Source of the DNA: Acholeplasmataceae bacterium
GTDB taxonomy: Bacteria > Bacillota_I > Bacilli_A > ML615J-28 > CAG-698
Length of the DNA stretch: 61,492 bases
Assembly (NCBI GenBank): GCA_012841865.1
Contig: DUTX01000129.1
Span: forward strand, 1 to 61,492
Direction: 5' to 3'
Numbering within the stretch: position 1 is the first letter of the stretch; each line of letters opens with the position of its first letter. Positions 8,250 through 15,875 of this stretch are shown here, piece by piece. The notes below the pieces were generated by a model, which ran no database searches, was not told where the DNA came from, and worked only from the letters and a program-made list of their open reading frames with translations. A program made the position numbers and the translations under genes.

Positions 8250-9357
8250 GTTTTGCTTTCTCCAATATTTCTAATAATTTATCTATTTCTTCTTTGGTGG
8301 TCAAGTGCGACAAACTGATTCTGATTGAAGACGTTGCCCGTTTTACATCATTTGTCAGACAATAAATGGTGCGCTCGGGTTTTTTCAGTTTGGAAGAACA
8401 AGCGGAACCGGTGGAAACATAAATCTCATGGCTCTCTAAAAAATGGACCAGGGTTTCACCGTTTAGATCTTTTAAAGAGAGGTTTAAAATATAAGGGCTG
8501 GCATTTTCGCCGCTGTTTAAAACGATGTAATCAAAGTTGCTAAGACCTTGTCTTAAATATTGATTCAGCTTATGCACATACTGATAGTGTTCTTTGGTTA
8601 GAGGGAGGTGTTTTTTCAGTGTTTTACACAAAGCGGCCGCCAAACCGACGCTGATTGTTCCCGGCTTGACACCGAGTTGCGCTTCCGAACCGTAGAGTCT
8701 TCTTTCTAATTCAATCTGTTTTCGGAAAAATAAGGCGCCGACTCCCTTCGGACCGTAAATTTTATGGGCGCTTATGCTCATCAAATCAATCTCGGAAAAA
8801 TCAAAATCAGGAATAATCTTGCCCATTCCTTGAACACAGTCGACATGGAGTTTTGTTTTTGGATACTCTTGAACCAGTTCGATTATATCTTTAATCGGCT
8901 GAACTGAGCCAATAATATTATTAACCCACATTACAGAAACTAAGATTACATCTTTAGATAAATGTTTTTCCAATTCCTGCAAGTCAATAATTCCGTCCTG
9001 GTTGATATCGAGGAAAATTATTTCATACCCTCTTTTTTCCAAATCTTTAAACACTTCATAAACGGATGGATGTTCAATTTTGGTTGTGATTATCTTTCCG
9101 CTTTCTTGTTTTAAGACTAGTCCGTAAATACCGAGATTATTGGCTTCGGTAGCATTTGCGGTGAAGACGATATTGTGATCCGGAATTTTTAAAACATCCC
9201 TGATTTCATCACTGGCCTTTTCATACATATAATTACTCATTTGGCCAAACTTATGAAGTGAAGTTGAGTTTCCGAAAAAATTCTTCTCAACTCTAATGTA
9301 TGTTTCCAAAACTTCTTCATCTATCGGTGTTGTAGCTGTATAGTCAAAATAAAGCAT
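8242..9357 (-). CDS. Cysteine desulfurase (NifS/IscS family, ThiI partner, NifZ-like)
   Basis: 371 residues. PLP-dependent enzyme with the Schiff-base lysine at K199 (SAHKIYGPKG) and the persulfide-forming cysteine at C320 (STGSACSSK). It takes sulfur from cysteine and passes it to acceptors. The 8-base overlap with thiI is the Bacillus nifZ-thiI arrangement, so the main acceptor is probably ThiI and s4U synthesis. No iscU or sufU is nearby. Confidence 0.93.
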   Translation of the reverse strand: MLYFDYTATTPIDEEVLETYIRVEKNFFGNSTSLHKFGQMSNYMYEKASDEIRDVLKIPDHNIVFTANATEANNLGIYGLVLKQESGKIITTKIEHPSVYEVFKDLEKRGYEIIFLDINQDGIIDLQELEKHLSKDVILVSVMWVNNIIGSVQPIKDIIELVQEYPKTKLHVDCVQGMGKIIPDFDFSEIDLMSISAHKIYGPKGVGALFFRKQIELERRLYGSEAQLGVKPGTISVGLAAALCKTLKKHLPLTKEHYQYVHKLNQYLRQGLSNFDYIVLNSGENASPYILNLSLKDLNGETLVHFLESHEIYVSTGSACSSKLKKPERTIYCLTNDVKRATSSIRISLSHLTTKEEIDKLLEILEKAKHV

Positions 9358-9503
9358 TTATATCTCCTTTTTATCAAACCTAATTATAACAAATCCAATC
9401 CGGCTTGTAAATATTATGCCTCTTGAAGATTTAATTATAGGCAATTCTAAAAAAACTTGCTTTTTTTTAATTTATATAATAAAATGATTTTCAGGGTGAA
9501 AAT

Positions 9504-9759
9504 ATGGAACATTTTGTCTATGATGCTGAGAATACCTGTTGCAAGAGGATTGAATTCGATTTGAACCGATCACAAATTATATAATGTAGTATTTTCCTCA
9601 GGCTGTCCGGGTAATTTACTAGCGATAGCAAAACTCGTAGAAGGGAAGGATGCTTTTGAAATACAAAATTTGCTTTCGGGCAACAAATGTGGGCAAAAAC
9701 CAACAAGTTGTTCCGACCAATTTTCGATTGCAATCAGAAAGGCGATGAAACATGGGTAA
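9504..9759 (+). pseudogene. TSCPD-domain protein gene with frameshift
   Basis: From the ATG at 9504 (AGGGTG upstream) the frame reads MEHFVYDAENTCCKRIEFDL and stops at TAA 9582-9584. The +1 frame from 9583 continues NVVFSSGCPGNLLAIAKLVEG, then a stretch ending KCGQKPTSCSDQ, to TAA 9757-9759. Joined, these form one TSCPD protein of about 84 residues. A single-base loss (or 2-base gain) near 9576-9583 separates them. The family's name motif TSCPD is TSCSD here. The second half overlaps the start of the next gene by 8 bases. It may be a pseudogene, a sequencing error or a programmed shift. Confidence 0.75.
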
Positions 9760-10237
9760 AAAGAGAGCTTATTTAAGTTTAATTGAAAATCTTGATAATC
9801 TTTTGGAGTGCGATCATTTTGAAATGTCGATTCTTGCCAACTCTTCAGCGTTGATCAAAGAAATGTTGAAGGATGTAAATTGGGTCGGGTTTTATCTTCT
9901 CTATGACGACGAACTCTTGCTCGGGCCTTTCCAAGGGAAAGTCGCTTGCACAAGCATCAGAGTCGGTTACGGGGTTGTCGGAACCTGCGTCGAAAGACGG
10001 GAACCAATCATCGTTCCCGACGTCAACAAATTCCCCGGTCATATTCCTTGTGATGAATCCTCAAGATCAGAAGTTGTCATCCCAATTTTTGTGAAGGGAA
10101 AAATTTATGCTGTACTTGATTTAGACAGCAAGAAATTAAATCGCTTCTCAAGTGTGGACCTTCGTTTCTTGGAACAAGTAGCGATGGTGATTTCCAAACA
10201 TTTGACCAGAGAAGCACATCAATTAAAGAATATCTAA
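9752..10237 (+). CDS. Free methionine-R-sulfoxide reductase (GAF domain, fRMsr)
   Basis: 161 residues, a single GAF domain of the YtsP/fRMsr family that reduces free Met-R-sulfoxide. Motifs VNWVGFYLL, QGKVACTSIR and VPDVNKFPGHIPCDESSRSE match the family. Aligned by spacing to the E. coli enzyme, C66 and C100 correspond to C84 and C118. The position of C94 is V76, with a cysteine at 79 instead, so the disulfide relay may differ. The start overlaps the broken TSCPD gene. An msrA starts at the left edge of the window. Confidence 0.88.
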   Translation: MGKKRAYLSLIENLDNLLECDHFEMSILANSSALIKEMLKDVNWVGFYLLYDDELLLGPFQGKVACTSIRVGYGVVGTCVERREPIIVPDVNKFPGHIPCDESSRSEVVIPIFVKGKIYAVLDLDSKKLNRFSSVDLRFLEQVAMVISKHLTREAHQLKNI

Positions 10238-10249
10238 TTTTAAAAAAAG

Positions 10250-10267
10250 GCAATACCGAAGTATTGC
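10250..10267. terminator. Bidirectional terminator between fRMsr and rpsD
   Basis: GCAATAC-CGAA-GTATTGC hairpin with A-run on the left and T-run on the right; serves both converging genes. Confidence 0.85.
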
Positions 10268-10273
10268 ATTTTT

Positions 10274-10873
10274 TTATCTGTTATAATACTCAACAATCAA
10301 TGTCTCGTTAATTTCTTGCATAAATTCATTACGTTCGGGAAGACGGAGATATTCTCCTTCCATTTTATCTTCGTCAAACGAAACATATTCTTTTCGGAAT
10401 GCTAAAGCTGCTAACGCATCCTTGATAATCGCAAGTTTTCTTGAACTTTCTTTGACACCGATTTTTTGACCCGGTTTTACGATATACGAGGGGATGTCAA
10501 TCTTTTTCCCATCCACTAGGATATGCCCGTGTGTTACGAGCTGACGAGCTTGACGTCTTGTTGATGCAAGTCCCATTCTGTAGACAATGTTGTCAAGTCT
10601 CGATTCCAAAAGAATCAAGAAGTTTTCGCCATGCTTACCCTTAGTTTTTCCGGATTGTACAAAGAATTTTTCAAATTGTTTTTCCGTCATGCCATAAGTA
10701 AAACGGACTTTTTGTTTTTCCTGCAATTGCATTCCATATTCGGAAAGCTTTTTACGGCGTTGTCCGTGTTGACCCGGAGCATAAGGGCGTTTTTTTAATT
10801 CTTTTCCGTTTTCAAGAACAGAATATCTTAACCTTCTCGAGATCTTCCAAGAAGGTCCGGTATAACGTGCCAT
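10274..10873 (-). CDS. rpsD: 30S ribosomal protein S4
   Basis: 199 residues from the ATG at 10873 with AAAGGAGGA upstream; the longer frame is leader sequence. Starts [15 protein letters not shown]. The S4 RNA-binding domain spans about 90-150 ([34 protein letters not shown]). No zinc-knuckle cysteines, so this is the C- form. S4 nucleates assembly of the 30S subunit and in Gram-positives represses its own mRNA through the leader. Monocistronic here. Confidence 0.98.
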   Translation of the reverse strand: MARYTGPSWKISRRLRYSVLENGKELKKRPYAPGQHGQRRKKLSEYGMQLQEKQKVRFTYGMTEKQFEKFFVQSGKTKGKHGENFLILLESRLDNIVYRMGLASTRRQARQLVTHGHILVDGKKIDIPSYIVKPGQKIGVKESSRKLAIIKDALAALAFRKEYVSFDEDKMEGEYLRLPERNEFMQEINETLIVEYYNR

Positions 10874-11045
10874 TATTTTTTCCTCCTTTATTTTATTCAG
10901 TAAAGGACCAGAACCTAATAAACGGATAGAACGACTGTCGGTTTTCACCTTAGCAGCTGATTACTTACCACCTCTTCAGGTATCATCTATTGCCGTTCAT
11001 CATTTCTGGTGCTGCTTTTACCGCACTCTAAATATTATACTCTTA
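10874..11045 (-). promoter_or_regulatory. Putative rpsD (S4) autoregulatory mRNA leader
   Basis: About 170 bases upstream of rpsD are richer in G+C than the other intergenic DNA. On the minus strand they hold self-complementary blocks including CACCAGAAATGATGAACGG, GAAGAGGTGG and CCGACAGTCG. This is the position and size of the S4-binding leader known in Firmicutes. I did not fold it, so the pseudoknot is inferred. Confidence 0.5.
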
Positions 11046-11092
11046 TTAATTTAAAAGTCAAGTGTTTTCATTTTATTTTTCAAAACAAGGAA

Positions 11093-11120
11093 AAGCCGAA
11101 AAATTAAACTTTCTCGGCTT
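11093..11120 (-). terminator. Possible tpiA terminator overlapping its stop codon
   Basis: AAGCCGA / TCGGCTT arms; on the minus strand followed by TTTTCCTTGTTTTG. The T-tract is interrupted, so the call is tentative. Confidence 0.5.
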
Positions 11121-11880
11121 TATTATTTACTGCAGATTCAACAAGTTTTATGAAATCATCGGCTTTGAGGCTTGCTCCTCCGATTAAAGCACCGTCGATT
11201 TCGGGCATGCTCATCAATTCATCAATGTTGGAAGTTTTGACACTGCCGCCATATTGTATCCTAACTAGAGCAGCCGTTTCTTCATCATACATTTCAACAA
11301 TCTTACTTCTGATAAATCCACAGGCATCATTCGCAACTTCGCTCGTCGCGGTCCGGCCGGTGCCGATAGCCCAAATCGGTTCATAAGCAATAACAAGTTC
11401 TTTAACCTGATCTTTAGTTAAATCTTTAAGATCAAGTTCAAGTTGTTTCGCTAAAACCTTTTCAGTAATGCCTTTTTCTCTTTCTTCTAAAGTTTCGCCG
11501 ATACAAAGAATCGGAGTCAAATCATATTCAAAAGCTTTATGAAGTTTTTTGTTTACTGTTTCATCGGTTTCATTAAACATTGCCCGGCGTTCGCTGTGGC
11601 CGATAATTACATAACTCACATCTATCGCCTTTAACATTGGCGCGGAAACCTCGCCTGTATATGCACCTTCATCAAGGTAATGCATGTTTTGAGCTCCGAT
11701 TCGAAGATTCTCTCCCTGCCTTTTTACAAGACATCTCAAAACAGTAAACTGAGCGCAAACAACACTGTCTACCAAATCTTTGCTCGGAAGTTTATTGGAA
11801 ACAGCATAGATAAATTGTAATGCTTCGTCGCGGGTTTTAAACATTTTCCAATTGCCCGCAATAATAGGTCTTCTTTTCAT
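11104..11880 (-). CDS. tpiA: Triosephosphate isomerase
   Basis: 258 residues. Interconverts dihydroxyacetone phosphate and glyceraldehyde-3-phosphate. Active-site lysine in NWKMF near the N-terminus, catalytic His in YVIIGHSERR and catalytic Glu in AYEPIWAIGTG, with the phosphate loop GGSVKTSN. It follows pgk with a one-base gap, so the pair is one glycolytic operon. Confidence 0.98.
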   Translation of the reverse strand: MKRRPIIAGNWKMFKTRDEALQFIYAVSNKLPSKDLVDSVVCAQFTVLRCLVKRQGENLRIGAQNMHYLDEGAYTGEVSAPMLKAIDVSYVIIGHSERRAMFNETDETVNKKLHKAFEYDLTPILCIGETLEEREKGITEKVLAKQLELDLKDLTKDQVKELVIAYEPIWAIGTGRTATSEVANDACGFIRSKIVEMYDEETAALVRIQYGGSVKTSNIDELMSMPEIDGALIGGASLKADDFIKLVESAVNNKAEKV

Positions 11881-11881
11881 A

Positions 11882-13096
11882 TTAACAATTCTTACAACAA
11901 CAACCCTTGTTATTAATCGCTTTGATTCCGGGTAGTTCTTTCCCTTCTAAATATTCTAGACTCGCGCCTCCGCCGGTTGAAATATGAGTAAATTTATCCT
12001 GGAAGCCCATTTGGATAGCGGCTGCTGCACTGTCGCCTCCCCCTAAAATTGTAGTTGCATCTTTCAGTTCAGCAAGAATCTGGCAAATTGCTTTGGTTCC
12101 GGTAGCAAATTTCTCAAATTCAAAAACGCCTGCCGGTCCGTTCCAAACAACGGTTTTCGCATCATTAAGTTGCTCTTTAAAGAGTTCAATCGTCTTCGGA
12201 CCGATATCCATACCCATTTGGTCAGTCAGAATATTGTCTGCTGGAACCAAATCTGCTTCCGCATCCGCAGCAAATTCTTTGGTAACCAGATGGTCTTGGG
12301 GAAGAATTATTTTGCCGCCAGCTTTTTCTAACAATTGCTTAGCAAAATCAACAAAGTCATCTTCGCATTTAGAAAGACCAACTTCGTAACCTTTTGCTTT
12401 ATAGAAAGTGTAGGCCATCGCTCCGCAGATTAATATTTTGTCTGCTTTGTTTAATAAGTTTTCAATTACGGATATCTTGTCGCTCACTTTCGCCCCACCA
12501 AGAATAGCTACAAAAGGTCTTTCGGGGTTATCGACAGCTTCACCGATGAACTTGATTTCTTTTTCCATTAAAAATCCGGCAACGGCTGTCTCGATATTGT
12601 TTGCGATACCGACATTGGAAGCATGAGCCCGGTGAGCAGTACCGAAAGCGTCATTTACGAAAACATCGCCGAGAGAAGCCCAATATTTCCCGAGTTCAGG
12701 ATTGTTTTTGGATTCTGCTTTCTCGTTTAAGTCTTCAAAACGAGTGTTTTCAAACATGACGATGTCACCGTTTTTCATATTCTTGATAGCTTTTTCCAGT
12801 ACTTGCCCTCTTGTTTCGGGAACAAATGTAACTTTTTTTTCCAGCAACTCGCTCAATCTTTTCGCAACCGGAGCTAAAGAATTGGTTTCCTTATCAGCTT
12901 CGGTTTTAATTCTACCCAGGTGCGAAAACAGGACTAACTTAGCTTCCTGCTCTAGGGCATACTTAATGGTCGGCAAAGCCTGAACGATTCTGTTATCGTT
13001 AGTAATGCGACCTTCGCTCATCGGAACATTAAAATCCACTCTCATCAAGACTGTCTTGCCTTGTAACTGAATGTCACGAATAGTCTTTTTACTCAT
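11882..13096 (-). CDS. pgk: Phosphoglycerate kinase with cysteine-rich C-terminal tail
   Basis: 404 residues. Transfers phosphate from 1,3-bisphosphoglycerate to ADP. Motifs [15 protein letters not shown] and the nucleotide-binding [14 protein letters not shown] with the hinge [19 protein letters not shown] are all present. After the normal end (about residue 396) there is a short tail ending GCCCKNC, four cysteines in seven residues. Pgk usually ends near the aspartate/asparagine-rich ELPGI region, so the tail is unusual. First gene of pgk-tpiA. Confidence 0.97.
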   Translation of the reverse strand: MSKKTIRDIQLQGKTVLMRVDFNVPMSEGRITNDNRIVQALPTIKYALEQEAKLVLFSHLGRIKTEADKETNSLAPVAKRLSELLEKKVTFVPETRGQVLEKAIKNMKNGDIVMFENTRFEDLNEKAESKNNPELGKYWASLGDVFVNDAFGTAHRAHASNVGIANNIETAVAGFLMEKEIKFIGEAVDNPERPFVAILGGAKVSDKISVIENLLNKADKILICGAMAYTFYKAKGYEVGLSKCEDDFVDFAKQLLEKAGGKIILPQDHLVTKEFAADAEADLVPADNILTDQMGMDIGPKTIELFKEQLNDAKTVVWNGPAGVFEFEKFATGTKAICQILAELKDATTILGGGDSAAAAIQMGFQDKFTHISTGGGASLEYLEGKELPGIKAINNKGCCCKNC

Positions 13097-13180
13097 TTTT
13101 TCACTCCTTTATAAACAAGTGGTTAATAATATTATACCATAATTTCCAGCAAATAGTATATTCAAAAAAAATAAAACCGT

Positions 13181-13567
13181 TTACTCTTCCAGAATCCGCA
13201 TTGCCTTATTATAGGAATTTAATAAACTGCGGTAAGAAACACTAGTTTTTAAAACTAGCCCGTTTTTGAATGTTAATGCAGCTCCCTTACCCTCTTTTAC
13301 TATCCCCGCAACTTGCATGGCATTGATCCAATAAGTTTCCTCAAAACGGATTTTAAAGAACACCAACTTCCGATTAATATAAACCGGAACATTATATTTA
13401 TAATGATAGATTTTTTTAATTGCGTCAACTCTTCCTTTTAAAGTCGTAAGTTCACAAAGACAAAAATTTTCAAATAGTTTTTTTACCGGAATACCGAGTT
13501 TTTTGGTGTCGTATGTAGAAACTTCAATTGTTTCGGTTTCCTTATCAAGCAAATATAAAATAGCCAT
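13181..13567 (-). CDS. ComK-like competence transcription factor
   Basis: 128 residues. Short, basic, no membrane segment. The pattern ENFCLCELTTLKGRVDAIKKI, then PVYINRKLVFFKIR, WINAMQVA and a C-terminal SYRSLLNSYNKAMRIL fits the ComK family (conserved GR, P-hydrophobic run and W-I-N). ComK binds DNA as a tetramer and turns on DNA-uptake and recombination genes in Bacillus. It is shorter than B. subtilis ComK (192 residues), like the forms in Listeria relatives and staphylococci being somewhat variable. No other competence gene is in the window. Confidence 0.72.
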   Translation of the reverse strand: MAILYLLDKETETIEVSTYDTKKLGIPVKKLFENFCLCELTTLKGRVDAIKKIYHYKYNVPVYINRKLVFFKIRFEETYWINAMQVAGIVKEGKGAALTFKNGLVLKTSVSYRSLLNSYNKAMRILEE

Positions 13568-13577
13568 ATCTATAAAA

Positions 13578-13596
13578 AGCCACCCCGCAGGTGGCT
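13578..13596 (-). terminator. msmX terminator
   Basis: AGCCACC-N5-GGTGGCT hairpin; on the minus strand it is followed by a T-run. It lies between the end of msmX and the start of comK-like. Confidence 0.85.
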
Positions 13597-13600
13597 CATC

Positions 13601-14716
13601 TTAGTCCTTTCTAATCCTTTTTTCGGTTTCCGGATCGAAGAAGTGGCTCTTATTCATATCTAAGGCCAATTCCATCGCATCGCCCATGTGAATGTCTACG
13701 CGGGCGCCGACCTTAGAGACGAGATTTTGACCAAGAATATCCGAATAGATGATGGTTTCGGCACCTAGCAGTTCCGCAACATCAACTTTAACTTTGACTA
13801 TCGATTCCGGATAATTTTTGAAATCATCACGGTTGTCATGAACATCTTCGGGTCTGATTCCGAGAACGATCGGTTTTCTAACATAATTAAGTTCTAACAA
13901 TAAAGCAAACTTTTCTGCAGGAATCTTAACTTTAATGACCGGCCCATCGCCGATTTCAAAATAACCATTTTCATTAACACGGCCTTCGATAAAGTTCATC
14001 GGCGGTGTTCCGATAAAGCCACCAACAAAGATATTGTCGGGATAATCATAAATTTCTTTCGGACTTCCGACCTGTTGGATATAACCGTCTTTCATAACAA
14101 CAATTCTTGAAGCCATGGTCATCGCTTCAATCTGGTCATGGGTAACGTAAATTGTTGTGATGCCGAGTCTTTCTGTAAGTTTGATAATTTCCGAGCGCAT
14201 TTGAACGCGCAGTTTCGCATCAAGGTTAGAAAGGGGCTCGTCCATCAAGAATACTTTCGCATCTCTAACAATCGCTCTTCCGAGAGCAACACGCTGTCTT
14301 TGTCCACCGGAGAGAGCTTTCGGACGTCTATCAAGATAGGGTTTTAAGCCTAACATTTCCGCAGCGTTCAAAACTCTTCTTTCAATTTCATCTCGGGCAA
14401 ATTTTCTCAGTTTTAAACCAAAAGCCATATTATCATAAACCGTCATATGCGGGTAAAGTGCATAGCTTTGGAAAACCATCGCGATATTACGATCCTTCGG
14501 AGCAACATCGTTCATAAATTCCTCATCAATTCGGAGTTCACCGGAAGTGATGTCTTCGAGGCCAGCAATCATCCGTAAAGTCGTTGTCTTACCGCACCCG
14601 GAAGGCCCCACCAAAACGATAAATTCCTTATCTTTGACTTCAAGATTGAAATCAACAACGGCATGAACATTACCGTCAAAAACCTTGTTAATATCTTTTA
14701 AAGAAACTGTTGCCAT
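13601..14716 (-). CDS. msmX: Carbohydrate ABC transporter ATP-binding protein (MsmX/UgpC family)
   Basis: 371 residues from the ATG at 14716 (AAGGAG 9 bases upstream); an upstream in-frame TTG is less likely. ABC domain with Walker A GPSGCGKTT, signature LSGGQRQR, Walker B FLMDEPLSNLD and H-loop YVTHDQ, followed by the MalK-type TOBE domain (about 240-371, LGIRPEDVH). It energises sugar uptake. There are no permease or binding-protein genes adjacent, as for Bacillus MsmX, a shared ATPase for several sugar transporters. Sits beside a PucR-type regulator. Confidence 0.92.
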   Translation of the reverse strand: MATVSLKDINKVFDGNVHAVVDFNLEVKDKEFIVLVGPSGCGKTTTLRMIAGLEDITSGELRIDEEFMNDVAPKDRNIAMVFQSYALYPHMTVYDNMAFGLKLRKFARDEIERRVLNAAEMLGLKPYLDRRPKALSGGQRQRVALGRAIVRDAKVFLMDEPLSNLDAKLRVQMRSEIIKLTERLGITTIYVTHDQIEAMTMASRIVVMKDGYIQQVGSPKEIYDYPDNIFVGGFIGTPPMNFIEGRVNENGYFEIGDGPVIKVKIPAEKFALLLELNYVRKPIVLGIRPEDVHDNRDDFKNYPESIVKVKVDVAELLGAETIIYSDILGQNLVSKVGARVDIHMGDAMELALDMNKSHFFDPETEKRIRKD

Positions 14717-14776
14717 AAAATTCAACTCCTTTTTTTCTTATGTCTTAATTATACTTAGAAGCAAAATAAAAAACAA

Positions 14777-14791
14777 TGTGCAAAGTGCACA
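14777..14791. promoter_or_regulatory. Inverted repeat TGTGCA-N3-TGCACA (operator or terminator)
   Basis: Perfect 6-base arms between the msmX start and the end of the PucR-type regulator gene. On the minus strand a T-run follows three bases after the stem, so it could end the regulator transcript. It could equally be the binding site of that regulator in front of msmX. Confidence 0.5.
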
Positions 14792-14796
14792 AAGTT

Positions 14797-15453
14797 TTAT
14801 TTTGTTTTAAGTAACCAATACATACAGGCAGCATCGGTAAATTTCTGAAGATTTAACCCCGTCTCCTGTTTAATGTATTCAAGTTTATTAATAACGGTAT
14901 TCCGATGCATATAAACATCTTGGGCGGTTCTCGTTACATTTAAATTGTTTTCAAACAGGGATAGAATCAGTTTTTCCATTTGGGTATCATCAAAAATCCG
15001 ATTTAAGACCGCCGGTCTAATCTCTTTTAACTTTTTAAAATCGGTTCTGATAATCTCTTTAATCAGTTCCGCATTTGTAGAGAAGAGATAAGGTTTTCCT
15101 GATAAAAACTCTTTCACATTTTTATAGAGTAGATGGAAGTTTTCCGGATACTTCTGATTAATTTTACCGCTTACATAAACCTTTAAAGGAACGGAAAAAT
15201 CCGCGCTGATGGAAACAAAAAGATCTTTGAAACTGATTTCGGGTTCAATAAAATAGAAAAGAAAAGAGTCCTTCCCTTCTTTTAAAATAAAACCATCAAA
15301 AAAAAGTTCTTCTAAAAAATTATAAACCAGCATTTCATCTTCCGAATTATCAATGTTGATCATCAGAAACCGAAAATTCTCTTCTTTAAACGGATAGCGT
15401 CCACCCTTAAACAAATAATTCTGCATCTTTAGGTTTTGTTTTTGATAACTCAT
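14797..15453 (-). CDS. PucR/CdaR-type helix-turn-helix regulator
   Basis: 218 residues from the ATG at 15453 (GGTGAT upstream); longer in-frame starts lack a site. The C-terminal part (about 165-215) has LFENNLNVTRTAQDVYMHRNTVINKLEYI, the PucR-type HTH with its RNTV/NKL core. The N-terminal 150 residues have no recognised sensor domain. Located directly upstream of msmX on the same strand, so it may regulate sugar transport; that is inferred from position. Confidence 0.75.
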   Translation of the reverse strand: MSYQKQNLKMQNYLFKGGRYPFKEENFRFLMINIDNSEDEMLVYNFLEELFFDGFILKEGKDSFLFYFIEPEISFKDLFVSISADFSVPLKVYVSGKINQKYPENFHLLYKNVKEFLSGKPYLFSTNAELIKEIIRTDFKKLKEIRPAVLNRIFDDTQMEKLILSLFENNLNVTRTAQDVYMHRNTVINKLEYIKQETGLNLQKFTDAACMYWLLKTK

Positions 15454-15557
15454 ATAATCACCGTTATGTATATTATAGCATAAAGACCAGATGAAATAAA
15501 AATATATTTTTTTAGTAATTTCCGAAGAAGAAAACATATAATGGTAATGGTGATGAT

Positions 15558-15875
15558 ATGGGTGTTAAAAATATCAGTGCGATTGAACTTACGGAAAGCT
15601 TGAAAACAGAGAAGGTTCCGATTATTGATATCAGACCGCCTGGGGAGTATAATCTCGGTCATATACCGGGAGCAATTAATATTGTTCTCGGTGAGTTATT
15701 GGGGTCCCCGGAGAAATATATAAAACCAAACAAAAGATATTATATCATTTGCGAGGAAGGGAAAAAAAGTATCGGTTTATGTTATGAGCTCGGACGCATG
15801 GGTTATGATGTTGTTAATGTTTTAGGCGGCATCCTTGCTTACAGGGGACCACTAAATAAAAACCTCAATCCGTAA
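15558..15875 (+). CDS. Rhodanese-like domain protein
   Basis: 105 residues, one rhodanese domain: PIIDIRPPGEYNLGHIPGAINI then the active-site loop YYIICEEGKKSIG, with the catalytic Cys at about residue 71. Single-domain rhodaneses move sulfane sulfur or act as small persulfide carriers. The 3' end overlaps the end of the converging spoIIE gene by 11 bases. It has its own start on the plus strand and is not in an operon here. Confidence 0.9.
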   Translation: MGVKNISAIELTESLKTEKVPIIDIRPPGEYNLGHIPGAINIVLGELLGSPEKYIKPNKRYYIICEEGKKSIGLCYELGRMGYDVVNVLGGILAYRGPLNKNLNP

